Source: Microbacterium sp. LCT-H2 (GTDB taxonomy: Bacteria; Actinomycetota; Actinomycetes; Actinomycetales; Microbacteriaceae). Taken from it: 64,000 nucleotides of DNA. Below are positions 25,158 through 33,625 of this stretch, piece by piece. The translations under genes and the position numbers were made by a program. The DNA lies in contig NZ_MODW01000001.1 of assembly GCF_001866135.1 (NCBI RefSeq), positions 868,001 to 932,000 of the forward strand. The letters are read 5' to 3'. Position 1 is the stretch's first letter, and each line of letters begins with the position of its first letter. The notes beneath the pieces were generated by a model that was given only the letters and a program-made list of their open reading frames with translations, was not told the DNA's origin and did no database searches.

Positions 25158-25846
25158 GCGGCCGATCCCATCGCCGCCGTCCGGCTCACGGCGGCCTTGG
25201 TCGCCGTCTTCGTCGCCGTGCGCGTCCACGGCATCAGCGCGCGCCCGGCCAGCACGAGAAGAAGATCGACGATCAGAGCGATCACGACGACGGCGACGAC
25301 GCCCGCGAACACCTCCTCGATGATGCGGCGCTGGAGGCCGTCGGTGAAGAGATAGCCGAGGTTTCGCACGCCGATCAGCACACCGACCGTCGCCAGCGAG
25401 ATCGTGCTGACCGCGGTGACACGGAGCCCGGCGAGGATGACCGGTCCGGCGAGCGGGAACTCCACTGCCCAGAACCGTCGGAAGGCGGCGAAGCCCGTCG
25501 CGGTCGCCGCCTGTCGCACGTCGTCGTCGACCGAGTCCAGGCCGTCGGCGACGGCCCGGACGAGGATCGCGATCGCATAGATCGTGAGGGCGACGATGAG
25601 GTTCGGTTCGTTGATCGCGGAGTAGCCGAGCACCGCGGGAAGGAGGATCAGCAGCGCGAGCGACGGGATCGTGTAGAGCAGACCGGTCAGCGCGATGATC
25701 GGTCCCCGCACCAGCCGATAGCGCCATGCCACCCAGCCGAGAGGAAGAGAGAGGACGAACCCGAGCACGATCGGGATGACGCTCTGGCGCAGGTGAGCTG
25801 CGGTCAGATCGAGGATCAGCCCGAGGTTGTCGCCGACCCAGTTCAC
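25154..25846 (-). CDS. Osmoprotectant ABC importer permease (OpuCB/CD type)
   Basis: A 230-residue permease paired with the one downstream. Motifs: LTGLLYTIPSLALLILL, ADGLDSVDDDVRQAATATGF (EAA-like coupling loop) and VLIGVRNLGYLFTDGL. Start and stop both overlap neighbours by 4 bases (ATGA), so ATPase and permeases are made in fixed ratio. Confidence 0.92.
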   Translation of the reverse strand: MNWVGDNLGLILDLTAAHLRQSVIPIVLGFVLSLPLGWVAWRYRLVRGPIIALTGLLYTIPSLALLILLPAVLGYSAINEPNLIVALTIYAIAILVRAVADGLDSVDDDVRQAATATGFAAFRRFWAVEFPLAGPVILAGLRVTAVSTISLATVGVLIGVRNLGYLFTDGLQRRIIEEVFAGVVAVVVIALIVDLLLVLAGRALMPWTRTATKTATKAAVSRTAAMGSAA

Positions 25847-26703
25847 GGGGCCGCCTTCAGCGCGTCGGCTCCGTCGACCACGCCCTCCGGCGCATCGACG
25901 ATCGCTCCCTGCGTGCGGCCCTCCGAGTCGACGACCACGGTCCCGCGCGCGGTCTGCTTGAGGTGCAGCGCCCGGCGGCCGCGGTCGGCTCCGATGAACG
26001 AGGAGACGAAGTCGTCGGCCGGGTTCTCGATGATCTCGCTCGGACTGCCCACCTGCACGATCCGGGCGCCCTTGTCGAGGATGACGACCTGGTCGCCGAG
26101 GAGGAAGGCCTCGTCGATGTCGTGCGTGACGAACACGACCGTCTTGTCGAGCTCGTGCTGTAGTCGCAGGGTCTCCTGCTGGAGGTCGGCGCGGACGATG
26201 GGGTCGACCGCACCGAACGGCTCGTCCATGAGGAGGATGTTCGGGTCGGCGGCGAGCCCGCGGGCCACCCCGACGCGCTGCTGCTGGCCGCCGGACAACT
26301 GGCTCGGGTACCGCTCGGCCAGCGCCTGGTCGAGGCCGACCGTCGTGAGCAGCTCACGGGCCCGCTCATGCGCCTCCTTGCGCTTCACCCCGTTCAGCCG
26401 CAGCACGGTGGCCACGTTGTCGATCACGGTGAAGTGCGGCATGAGCCCGGAGTTCTGCATGACGTAGCCGATGCGCCGGCGCAGCGCGACCGGGTCGCCA
26501 GACAGCACGCTCTCCCCGTCGATCTCGACCTCCCCCGACGTCGGCTCCACCATGCGGTTGATCATCCGCAGCAGGGTGGTCTTGCCGCAGCCGGACGAGC
26601 CGACGAACACGGTGGTCTTGCGGGAGGGCAGCACGAGGCTGAAGTCGTCGACGGCGAGCGTCCCGTCGGGGAAGCGTTTCGTGACGTTGCGGAACTCGAT
26701 CAT
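25843..26703 (-). CDS. Osmoprotectant ABC importer ATPase (OpuCA type)
   Basis: A 286-residue ABC ATPase. Walker A GSSGCGKTTLLR (residues 34-45), signature LSGGQQQRVGVARGLA, Walker B LLMDEPFGAVD and the H-loop VFVTHD are intact. The C-terminal part after residue 220 (VSSFIGADRGRRAL, GTVVVDSEG) is a short remnant of the CBS region used for ionic-strength sensing in OpuCA/OpuAA; the full double CBS module is not present. First gene of the operon; GGAGAG lies 8 bases before the ATG. Confidence 0.93.
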   Translation of the reverse strand: MIEFRNVTKRFPDGTLAVDDFSLVLPSRKTTVFVGSSGCGKTTLLRMINRMVEPTSGEVEIDGESVLSGDPVALRRRIGYVMQNSGLMPHFTVIDNVATVLRLNGVKRKEAHERARELLTTVGLDQALAERYPSQLSGGQQQRVGVARGLAADPNILLMDEPFGAVDPIVRADLQQETLRLQHELDKTVVFVTHDIDEAFLLGDQVVILDKGARIVQVGSPSEIIENPADDFVSSFIGADRGRRALHLKQTARGTVVVDSEGRTQGAIVDAPEGVVDGADALKAAP

Positions 26704-26755
26704 GAGGGTGTCTCTCCGACGGTCGTGCGGACGTGCGGTCGTTCGTCGTGGCGGA

Positions 26756-27058
26756 CTAGGCCGAGACCTCGACGCCCGGGGCGAAGGCGACGTAGCCGGA
26801 GAAGTCCTTGCCGACCCGGTCGAACGCCGACGGGTACGGGTGCGGGTACGACCACGCGAGATCCTTGTGCAGCTCTCCGTCGACCTGGACGGAGTAGTAC
26901 TGGCACTCGCCCTTCCACGGACACGTGTACGGGGTGGGACTCTCGACGAGCGCGTCCGGCGCGACGGCTGCCGGCGGGAAGTACCAATTCCCCTCGATGC
27001 GGATGAGGTCGTCCTGGTCGGCCTCGGCGATGACGCTTCCTGCGAGTACAGCCTTCAT
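26756..27058 (-). CDS. DUF427 domain protein
   Basis: A 100-residue protein of the DUF427 family, with the characteristic TPYTCPWKGECQYYSV and AWSYPHPYPSAFDRVGKDF followed by GYVAFAPGVEV. Function is not established. The ATG at 27058 follows GAGGAGG; the frame is open further upstream but that part is not family-like. It lies 52 bases before the OpuCA-type gene and may be on the same transcript. Confidence 0.88.
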   Translation of the reverse strand: MKAVLAGSVIAEADQDDLIRIEGNWYFPPAAVAPDALVESPTPYTCPWKGECQYYSVQVDGELHKDLAWSYPHPYPSAFDRVGKDFSGYVAFAPGVEVSA

Positions 27059-27193
27059 GGTCCTGCCTCCTCGGATGTGGGTACGAGCGTATAAGACGGG
27101 TGCGACATCCGGCACCGGGTTGCGCGCGGGGTCGTCAATCTGGGACACAATGCGCGTTCTGTTCGTCACGCGTCCGGAATCGGATTGCCCGGA

Positions 27194-28630
27194 TCAGGCG
27201 GAGTCGCGGCCGTAGCCCTCCAGGAGCCGCAGCCAGATCTCGCTGATCGTGGGGTAGGAGGGGACGGCGTGCCAGAGTCGGGCGATCGGGACCTCGCCGA
27301 CGATCGCGATGGTCGCGGCCTGCACGAGCTCGGCGACCTCGGGACCGACGAACGTCGCACCGATCACGACGTCCCGGTCGGTGTCGACGACCAGGCGCGC
27401 CTGCCCGGCGAAGCCGTCCTCATAGAGGCTCGCGCCCGCCACCCAGCTGAGGTCGTAGTCGACGACGCGGACGGCGGTCCCGGCATCCTTCGCCGCCGCC
27501 TCGGTGAGTCCGACGGACCCGACCTCCGGGATCGAGAAGGTGACCTGGGGCACCGCGGCGTGGTCGGCCGTGGCGACGTGACGGCCCCAGGGCGCGTCGT
27601 CCACCGCGTCGCCCTGCGCCCGCGCGACGATGACGTCGCCCGCGGCACGCGCCTGGTACTTGCCCTGGTGGGTCAGCAGCACGCGGCCGTTGACGTCGCC
27701 GACGGCGTAGAGCCAGTCGTGCCCGGGGACGCGGAGGGTGTCGTCCGTCGCGATCCAGCGACCCGGCTCGAGTCCGACCGCGTCGAGCCCGATGTCGGCG
27801 CTGCGAGGAGAGCGTCCGGTCGCGACGAGCACCTCCGCCGCGGTCACCGTCTCCCCGTTGTCGAGGGTGATGGTCACCCGGTCCCCGTCGCGGTGCACCG
27901 CCGTCGTGCCGGTGTCGGTGCGGACGTCGACGCCGAGCTCACGTAGGCCGTCGGCCACGCGCTCTCCGGCGAAGGGCTCCATTCCGCCCAGCAGCCCGCT
28001 GCGGGCGAGCAGTGTCACCGACGAGCCGAGCGCCGCGTACGCGGTGGCCATCTCGACCGCGACCACGCCGCCGCCGATGACCGCAAGACTGTCGGGCAGC
28101 TCCTCGGCGCTGGTCGCCTCGCGGCTTGTCCAGGGCGACGCCTCCCGCAGGCCCTCGATCGGCGGGATGATCGCATCCGAACCGGTGCTGATGGCGACCG
28201 CGTGACGCGCGCGCAGCACCCGGGTGCCGCCGTCCTGGTCGGTCACCGTGACCTCGCGCTCCCCGGTCAGCCGGCCGTGACCCCGGGCGAGGTCGATGTG
28301 AGCGGATTCCAGCCACTTCACCTGTCCGTCGTCGGACCAGTTGCTCGTGAAGGAGTCGCGACGCTCGAACACCGCGCGCACGTCGAGCGAGCCGGTCACG
28401 GCCTGCGCGGCGCCGGAGACGTGCTGCGCGGCACGGAGCGCCTGGGCCGACCGGAGCAGCGCCTTCGACGGCATGCACGCCCAGTACGAACACTCCCCGC
28501 CGACGAGCTCGCTCTCCACGATGATCGCGGTGAGACCGCCCTGCACGGCACGGTCCGCCACGTTCTCCCCGACCGGACCACCGCCCAGCACGATGAGGTC
28601 GTATTCGTCGGTCTTCTCGGCAGCAGTCAT
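27194..28630 (-). CDS. FAD-dependent pyridine nucleotide-disulfide oxidoreductase
   Basis: A 478-residue flavoenzyme of the dihydrolipoamide dehydrogenase/mercuric reductase family. The FAD loop LGGGPVGENVADRAVQGG is at residues 14-31, the redox pair lies in CSYWACMPSK, the NADH loop is IGGGVVAVEMATAYAALG, and YAVGDVNG closes the FAD site. The C-terminal HAVPSYPTISE holds the His-Glu that protonates the redox thiol. The CSYWAC spacing is C-x4-C as usual but the filling differs from the classic CVNVGC, so it is probably not a true Lpd. No merR, acyltransferase or other partner gene is near. ATG 28630 is preceded by GAGAGGGG. Confidence 0.88.
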   Translation of the reverse strand: MTAAEKTDEYDLIVLGGGPVGENVADRAVQGGLTAIIVESELVGGECSYWACMPSKALLRSAQALRAAQHVSGAAQAVTGSLDVRAVFERRDSFTSNWSDDGQVKWLESAHIDLARGHGRLTGEREVTVTDQDGGTRVLRARHAVAISTGSDAIIPPIEGLREASPWTSREATSAEELPDSLAVIGGGVVAVEMATAYAALGSSVTLLARSGLLGGMEPFAGERVADGLRELGVDVRTDTGTTAVHRDGDRVTITLDNGETVTAAEVLVATGRSPRSADIGLDAVGLEPGRWIATDDTLRVPGHDWLYAVGDVNGRVLLTHQGKYQARAAGDVIVARAQGDAVDDAPWGRHVATADHAAVPQVTFSIPEVGSVGLTEAAAKDAGTAVRVVDYDLSWVAGASLYEDGFAGQARLVVDTDRDVVIGATFVGPEVAELVQAATIAIVGEVPIARLWHAVPSYPTISEIWLRLLEGYGRDSA

Positions 28631-28775
28631 GCTCGCCCCTCTCGTGGCCGCGGCGGTCCGTGGCCCAGTCTCGCTCATGAGGAACGTCGAGTCACGGGTG
28701 AGTTGTTCCCGTCCGCCGATATGCCCGTCCTTCCCGACGTCGGGTTTCGGTTTCGGATCCGGGTCCGGATCCGTC

Positions 28776-28860
28776 GTTCCGGATGCACGACCTGGGGACG
28801 GCCGCACGAGAGGGACGAGACGATCCGCCGGCAGACGTGCCGCGGTCGTGCATCTGGAAC
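28776..28860. repeat. Long palindromic intergenic element, family 2
   Basis: GTTCCGGATGCACGACC (28776-28792) pairs with GGTCGTGCATCTGGAAC (28844-28860), 16 of 17 bases, across a 51-base loop. It lies in the 274-base gap between the FAD oxidoreductase start and the bioY stop, both on the minus strand, so it is not placed only at convergent gene ends. The rest of the gap (28631-28775) has a TTCGG/TCCGG-rich stretch but no recognisable site. Confidence 0.65.
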
Positions 28861-28904
28861 ATGGACGACCGGAGTCGACGGGACGGGCAGGGGCGGTCCG
28901 AGGG

Positions 28905-29483
28905 TCAGGCGACGACGGACGGGACGGGACGACGGTCGGCGAAGGCCCGGGGGTAGGCGCGACGGAGGGCCACGACGATGAGGGTCGCCGCGGTCACCTT
29001 GATGAGGTCGCCCGGGAGGAAGGCCAGGGTCGAGAGCGCCGTGAGGTCGAGCGGCACGCCGGTGACGAGAGCCTGGACGGGGATGCCGAAGGCGTAGACG
29101 ACGAGCACACCGCCGACGAAGGCCGCGAGCGCGGCACGCCACCAGGTCGGGCGACCGGTGCGCATCAGGAGTCCGATGACGACGACGCCCACGATCCAGC
29201 CGAGCAGGTACCCGGCCGTGGGGCCGACGAAGACCCCGAGACCTCCGCGTCCGCCCGCGAGGACGGGAAGGCCGACCGCCGCGAGCACGAGGACGAGGGC
29301 GACGGACCACGGCGCGACCCGGGGGCCGAGGACGAGACCAGCCAGCATGACGGCGAGCGTCTGTCCGGTGATGGGCACCCCACCGGGCAGCGGGACGACG
29401 ACCGTGCCGAGCACGATGATGAGCGCGGCGAAGACAGCGACGCGGCCGAGGGTCGCGGAGGTGTCGCGGGAGGTGGATGCCAT
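28905..29483 (-). CDS. bioY: Biotin transporter BioY (ECF S component)
   Basis: A 192-residue membrane protein with six predicted helices, the substrate-binding S component of biotin ECF transporters. Typical BioY landmarks: PLPGGVPITGQTLAVMLAG, LGVFVGPTAGYLLG and FLPGDLIKVTAATLI. No energising genes (ecfA, ecfT / bioMN) are beside it, so it either works alone or shares a module elsewhere. The ATG at 29483 follows AGGAAGGA. Two BioQ-like boxes lie immediately upstream, predicting repression when biotin is sufficient. Confidence 0.93.
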   Translation of the reverse strand: MASTSRDTSATLGRVAVFAALIIVLGTVVVPLPGGVPITGQTLAVMLAGLVLGPRVAPWSVALVLVLAAVGLPVLAGGRGGLGVFVGPTAGYLLGWIVGVVVIGLLMRTGRPTWWRAALAAFVGGVLVVYAFGIPVQALVTGVPLDLTALSTLAFLPGDLIKVTAATLIVVALRRAYPRAFADRRPVPSVVA

Positions 29484-29497
29484 CGGGTGTTCCTTCC

Positions 29498-29525
29498 TGA
29501 ACGGTGTTCACCTGAACACCGTTCA
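29498..29525. promoter_or_regulatory. Two adjacent BioQ-like operators upstream of bioY
   Basis: TGAACGGTGTTCA (29498-29510) and TGAACACCGTTCA (29513-29525) are each 13-base palindromes of form TGAAC-N3-GTTCA and together form a perfect 28-base palindrome with a 2-base centre. The TetR-type biotin repressor BioQ of actinobacteria recognises TGAAC-N3-GTTAC-like 13-mers. The pair begins just upstream of the bioY ribosome site. No bioQ gene is in the window. Confidence 0.75.
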
Positions 29526-29558
29526 CCAGGGTAGGGGTGCCCGCACAGCCCGCGCAAA

Positions 29559-30947
29559 TCACTCCCCAGCGGGCTCCACACTCCTCGTCCGCGGGGCGAG
29601 GACGGCCGCCGCCGCACCGATCACCGCGGCGAGCGCGAACACTCCCGCGAACGCATCCACTCCGGCAACGGCCCCGAGCGCGACGAAGAGCGAGCCTGTG
29701 ACGGCGAGGGCGAGCGCGCTTCCGAAGGAGTCGGCCACGGTCATCGCACCGCTGTTGAACCCCTGCTCCGCCGGGGAGGACATCGCGAGGACGAGCGCGC
29801 TGGATCGCGGGCTCATCAACCCCATGCCCGCACCCGCGACGACCCAGGCGAGGGCGGCGAGCAGCGGGGTGGCCTGCGTGACCGTGATCACCAGGATCAG
29901 GGCGATCCCGATGACCACGAGGACCGTCCCCACCCGCACCGCGGTCACGCTCGACAGGCGCTCGCCCATCCGCCCCTGGACGGTCGCCGCCGCCGACCAG
30001 GCGAGCGCACCCCCGGTCAGCGCGAGCCCGGCGAGGGTCGGCGACAGCAGGTACCGATCGGTGAGCAGGTACGGCAGGTAGATCTGCGCCCCGAAGAACG
30101 CCGCCGCCCCCAGACCGCGCACCAGGATCACCGACGGCAGGCCCCGGCGGGCGACGAGCGCGCCCCGGGGAACGAGTGGGCGTACCGCCGAGATCGCGAC
30201 CACCACCGCGGCCGCCGACAGGAACGGACCGGCGACCGGGACCTCTCCGACGAGGTCGAGGGCGAGCACGGCGGAGGCGGCGAGCACCGACCACCCCAGC
30301 CGCCCGAGAGCCCACGGCGTGGCGGCGTCTCCGCTGCGCGCGAGGCCGCGCAGGGCCGGGACGACCATCAGCAGCGCGAGCACGACGAGCACCACGACCC
30401 CGAGGAACACCCAGTGCCAGCTCCACACCTCCGTGACCGCACCCGCGATCGTCGGACCGATCAGCGAGGGGACGACCCACGCGGCGGCGAACCCCGCGAA
30501 GATCGCCGGATGCAGGGACGTCGGGTACACCCGGGCGACCACGACGTAGAGAGCCACCATGAGTCCGCCGTTGCCGAGCCCCTGCGCGAAACGGCCCGCG
30601 ACGAGAACCTCCATGGTCGGCGCGAGCCCCGCGACGAGCAGCCCCACGGTGAACAGGGCGACGGAGGCGTACAGCGGCACCACGGGACCCCGCCGATCGG
30701 ACCAGTTGCCGGCGACCACCATGCCGATCACGCTCGTCGCGAGCGGTCCGGCGAAGGCGAGCGCGTACAACCGCTCGCCGTCGAGGTCGGCGCTGACCGC
30801 CGGCATCACCGTGGTGACCGCCAGCGATTCGAAGGCGCCGAGGAACACGAGGGCGCACGCGCCGATCGTGATCCAGACGAACTCGCCGCCGAGGATGCGG
30901 GACGGGGCGGGCGTGGACGGCGCGGTGCGCCCGGTCTCGGTCGTCAT
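29559..30947 (-). CDS. MFS exporter under SoxR-like control
   Basis: A 462-residue transporter with 12-14 helices. Motif A appears as GNWSDRRGPVVPLYA after helix 2, and GRFAQGLGNGGLMVALYVV is a typical helix 4 region. Length and N-terminal pattern fit the drug:H+ antiporter group. The start ATG lies directly after a promoter overlapping a SoxR-type dyad, so expression is predicted to respond to redox-cycling compounds. Its stop is about 30 bases from the bioY operators, so bioY needs its own promoter. Confidence 0.88.
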   Translation of the reverse strand: MTTETGRTAPSTPAPSRILGGEFVWITIGACALVFLGAFESLAVTTVMPAVSADLDGERLYALAFAGPLATSVIGMVVAGNWSDRRGPVVPLYASVALFTVGLLVAGLAPTMEVLVAGRFAQGLGNGGLMVALYVVVARVYPTSLHPAIFAGFAAAWVVPSLIGPTIAGAVTEVWSWHWVFLGVVVLVVLALLMVVPALRGLARSGDAATPWALGRLGWSVLAASAVLALDLVGEVPVAGPFLSAAAVVVAISAVRPLVPRGALVARRGLPSVILVRGLGAAAFFGAQIYLPYLLTDRYLLSPTLAGLALTGGALAWSAAATVQGRMGERLSSVTAVRVGTVLVVIGIALILVITVTQATPLLAALAWVVAGAGMGLMSPRSSALVLAMSSPAEQGFNSGAMTVADSFGSALALAVTGSLFVALGAVAGVDAFAGVFALAAVIGAAAAVLAPRTRSVEPAGE

Positions 30948-30954
30948 GAGGACG

Positions 30955-30985
30955 ACGCTAGAACCTCAAGAATGGTTGAGGTCAA
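30955..30985 (-). promoter_or_regulatory. SoxR-like operator and promoter of the MFS gene
   Basis: The dyad ACCTCAA-N6-TTGAGGT (30963-30982) matches the SoxR box consensus. On the minus strand TTGACC (-35, 30985-30980) and TAGCGT (-10, 30960-30955) are separated by 19 bases, the stretched spacing of MerR-family promoters. Only 7 bases separate the -10 from the ATG, so the transcript is probably leaderless. Confidence 0.7.
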
Positions 30986-31015
30986 GTCCCGGATGGACGC
31001 GGGTCCGGCAGGGAG

Positions 31016-32119
31016 TCAGCGCAGCGGGAGGATGCTTGTCGGCGCGGGAGCCTGCGCCTCGTGCCGGACTCCGAGCGGCGCTCCCGTCCGCTCATCGAGG
31101 TCGAGCAGCGTGACGGTGTCGGAGCGCTGACCGGCGACGAGGAGCTTGCCCTGGTAGACGAGGTGATGTCGCGGCCAGTCGACTCCGGAGTCGGCGAGCG
31201 CGACCGGTTCCAGGGCCTCGCCGCTGCCGCGCACCCGCAGCGCCGCGATGGTGTTGCTGCCACGGAGGGCGGTGTAGAGGAACTGACCGTCCTTGGAGCG
31301 GGTGAGCTCGGCGGGGAAGTCCACGCCGACCTGCGCGATGGGGCTGGCCGGAGCCGAGGAGACGACGCCCCAGGTGCCGTCGGCGGCGGCGGCGAGCGTG
31401 AAAACCTCGCAGGAGTACTCGGTCACGACATGCAGGTGCCCACTCGGATGCACGACCATGTGGCGCGGACCGGTGCCGCGCGGAAGCACGACCTCCTGGT
31501 CGAGGACGAGCCCGGTGCCCTGCAGGCGCCAGAACCGGACGAGATCGAAGCCGAGGTCGGTCGTCGCCACACGGCCGTCCGGCAGGAAGGCGGCGGCGTG
31601 CGCGTGAGATGCGCGGCCCGCGTCGCCGTACGGGTCGACCGCGGCGATGCCGTCCCCGGCGGGCGTGGCCGGGGCCGCCTCCGGATCACCGTCGCCGAAC
31701 AGGGCGGCACGCAGGGCCGCGGCCGCATCCTCCTTCGCCGGCACGAGACGACCATCGGCGGCGAGTGCGAACCGGACGACCCGTCCGTCGCCGTAGCAAC
31801 TGGCGACGAGCGTCCGGCCGTTCGGCGACACCGCGAGATGACAGACGCCGTCCCCCGTCGCCACCGGATCGCCGAGCGGCGTCAGCGCCAGCTCCCGGGT
31901 GCGCGCGAACGCCTGCACGGCGGCATCGCCCTCCAACGCCGCGTACACGACATCGAGGGACGGATGCGCCGCGAGCCACGACGGCGACGGCGTCTGCGTC
32001 ACGGGTCCGCGGTAGGCGAGCGTCGCGGCCTCACGGCCCTCGTCGCCTGCCAGCACGCCGATCCCCTCGGCGGAGCCCTCCATCGCCGGGCCGTAGCCCC
32101 CGAGCCAGAACCGCGTCAT
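31016..32119 (-). CDS. Lactonase-family beta-propeller protein
   Basis: A 367-residue seven-bladed propeller of the 6-phosphogluconolactonase/YbhE (3-carboxymuconate cyclase-like) family. Repeating blade segments include CHLAVSPNGRTLVASCYGDG, GPRHMVVHPSGHLHVVTEYS and DFPAELTRSKDGQFLYTALR; the PRH and ELTRSKDG motifs are conserved in the family. No signal peptide, so cytoplasmic. It may hydrolyse 6-phosphogluconolactone or another sugar lactone. ATG 32119 lies 5 bases after the purA stop, so it is probably co-transcribed with purA. Confidence 0.88.
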   Translation of the reverse strand: MTRFWLGGYGPAMEGSAEGIGVLAGDEGREAATLAYRGPVTQTPSPSWLAAHPSLDVVYAALEGDAAVQAFARTRELALTPLGDPVATGDGVCHLAVSPNGRTLVASCYGDGRVVRFALAADGRLVPAKEDAAAALRAALFGDGDPEAAPATPAGDGIAAVDPYGDAGRASHAHAAAFLPDGRVATTDLGFDLVRFWRLQGTGLVLDQEVVLPRGTGPRHMVVHPSGHLHVVTEYSCEVFTLAAAADGTWGVVSSAPASPIAQVGVDFPAELTRSKDGQFLYTALRGSNTIAALRVRGSGEALEPVALADSGVDWPRHHLVYQGKLLVAGQRSDTVTLLDLDERTGAPLGVRHEAQAPAPTSILPLR

Positions 32120-32124
32120 GCCGG

Positions 32125-33411
32125 TCAGTCGAGCAGGTCGTGGCGCACGATCACCTGATCGCGCTCCGGACCGACGCCGATCACCGAGATGCGGGTGTTG
32201 CTCATCTCCTCCAGCGCGAGCACGTAGTCCTGCGCCGTCTGCGGAAGGTCCTCGAAGGTGCGCGCGGTCGAGATGTCCTCGCTCCAGCCCGGGAAGTACT
32301 CCAGGATCGGCTTCGCGTGGTGGAAGTCGGTCTGGTTCACCGGCACCTCGTCGAACCGCTCCCCGTCCACGTCGTAGGCGACGCACACCGGGATCTGCTC
32401 CAGGCCCGTGAGGATGTCGAGCTTGGTGAGCACGAGGTCGGTGATGCCGTTGATGCGCGTGGCGTACCGGGTGATGGGAGCGTCGTACCAGCCCACGCGG
32501 CGGGGACGCCCGGTCGTGGTGCCGAACTCGAAGCCCTGCTTGCGCAGCCAGTCGCCCTGCTCGTCGAACAGCTCGGTCGGGAACGGACCGGAGCCGACGC
32601 GGGTCGTGTAGGCCTTGACGATGCCGACGATGCGGTCGAGGGCGCCGGGGCCGACCCCGGAGCCGGTCGAGGCGCCGCCGGCCGTGGCCGAGGACGAGGT
32701 GACGAACGGGTAGGTACCGTGGTCGATGTCGAGCATCGTGGCCTGGCCGCCCTCGAACACGACGACCTCGCCGCGGCTCAGGGCCTGGTCGATGAGGTAG
32801 CCGGTGTCGGCGACCATCGGACGCAGACGCTCGGCGTAGGAGAGCAGGTCGTCGACGATCTCGTCGCAGGTGACGGCGCGGCGGTTGAAGACCTTCACCA
32901 GGAGGTGGTTCTTCTGGTCGAGGGCGCCCTCGACCTTCTGGCGCAGGATGTTCTCGTCGAAGAGGTCCTGCACGCGGATGCCGACCCGGTTGATCTTGTC
33001 CGCGTAGGCCGGACCGATGCCGCGGCCCGTGGTGCCGATGTTGCGCTTGCCGAGGAAGCGCTCGGTGACCTTGTCGAGCGTGCGGTGGTACTGGGTGATG
33101 ATGTGCGCGTTCGCGCTGACCTTGAGCCGCGAGACGTCGATGCCGCGGGCGGACAGGGCCTCCAGCTCGGAGAAGAGCACCTCGAGGTCGATGACCACGC
33201 CGTTGCCGATGACCGGGTTCACGCCGGGCGACAGGATGCCGGAGGGCAGCAGGTGCAGGGCGTACTTCTCGTCGCCCACGACGACGGTGTGCCCGGCGTT
33301 GTTGCCGCCGTTGAACTTCACCACCCAGTCGGTGCGCTCACCGAGCAGATCGGTGGCCTTGCCCTTTCCTTCGTCGCCCCACTGCACGCCGACGATAACG
33401 ATTCCTGGCAT
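32125..33411 (-). CDS. purA: Adenylosuccinate synthetase
   Basis: A 428-residue PurA, GTP-dependent condensation of IMP and aspartate in AMP synthesis. N-terminal [16 protein letters not shown] is the GTP phosphate loop with catalytic Asp; NAGHTVV holds the catalytic His, and [11 protein letters not shown] and the C-terminal half are full length. ATG 33411 follows AGGGG at 7 bases. The gene stands alone apart from the downstream lactonase. The 163-base upstream region has no clear riboswitch. Confidence 0.97.
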   Translation of the reverse strand: MPGIVIVGVQWGDEGKGKATDLLGERTDWVVKFNGGNNAGHTVVVGDEKYALHLLPSGILSPGVNPVIGNGVVIDLEVLFSELEALSARGIDVSRLKVSANAHIITQYHRTLDKVTERFLGKRNIGTTGRGIGPAYADKINRVGIRVQDLFDENILRQKVEGALDQKNHLLVKVFNRRAVTCDEIVDDLLSYAERLRPMVADTGYLIDQALSRGEVVVFEGGQATMLDIDHGTYPFVTSSSATAGGASTGSGVGPGALDRIVGIVKAYTTRVGSGPFPTELFDEQGDWLRKQGFEFGTTTGRPRRVGWYDAPITRYATRINGITDLVLTKLDILTGLEQIPVCVAYDVDGERFDEVPVNQTDFHHAKPILEYFPGWSEDISTARTFEDLPQTAQDYVLALEEMSNTRISVIGVGPERDQVIVRHDLLD

Positions 33412-33625
33412 GGGTAACCCCTTGGCTTTCGCCGGGTTTGCACCGGCCGATGAGCTGGCCCTCTTCGGGCGCTCCCATCCTATCGGCAGGCCTCCGACAG
33501 CCTCCGGGAAGCTCGATACGGGACGGAATATGCTCCTGATCCGGCTGTCGGAAGCACGGTTTTAATCCCGCATCGTGCCGGGAGGGCGCGGTTCCCATCC
33601 CGCTACAGTGTCGACGGAGGTGGCG

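Noticed and set aside
33412..33625. Riboswitch upstream of purA
   Set aside because: No purine-type or other known aptamer pattern could be traced in the gap, and the leader has no strong terminator-antiterminator pair.
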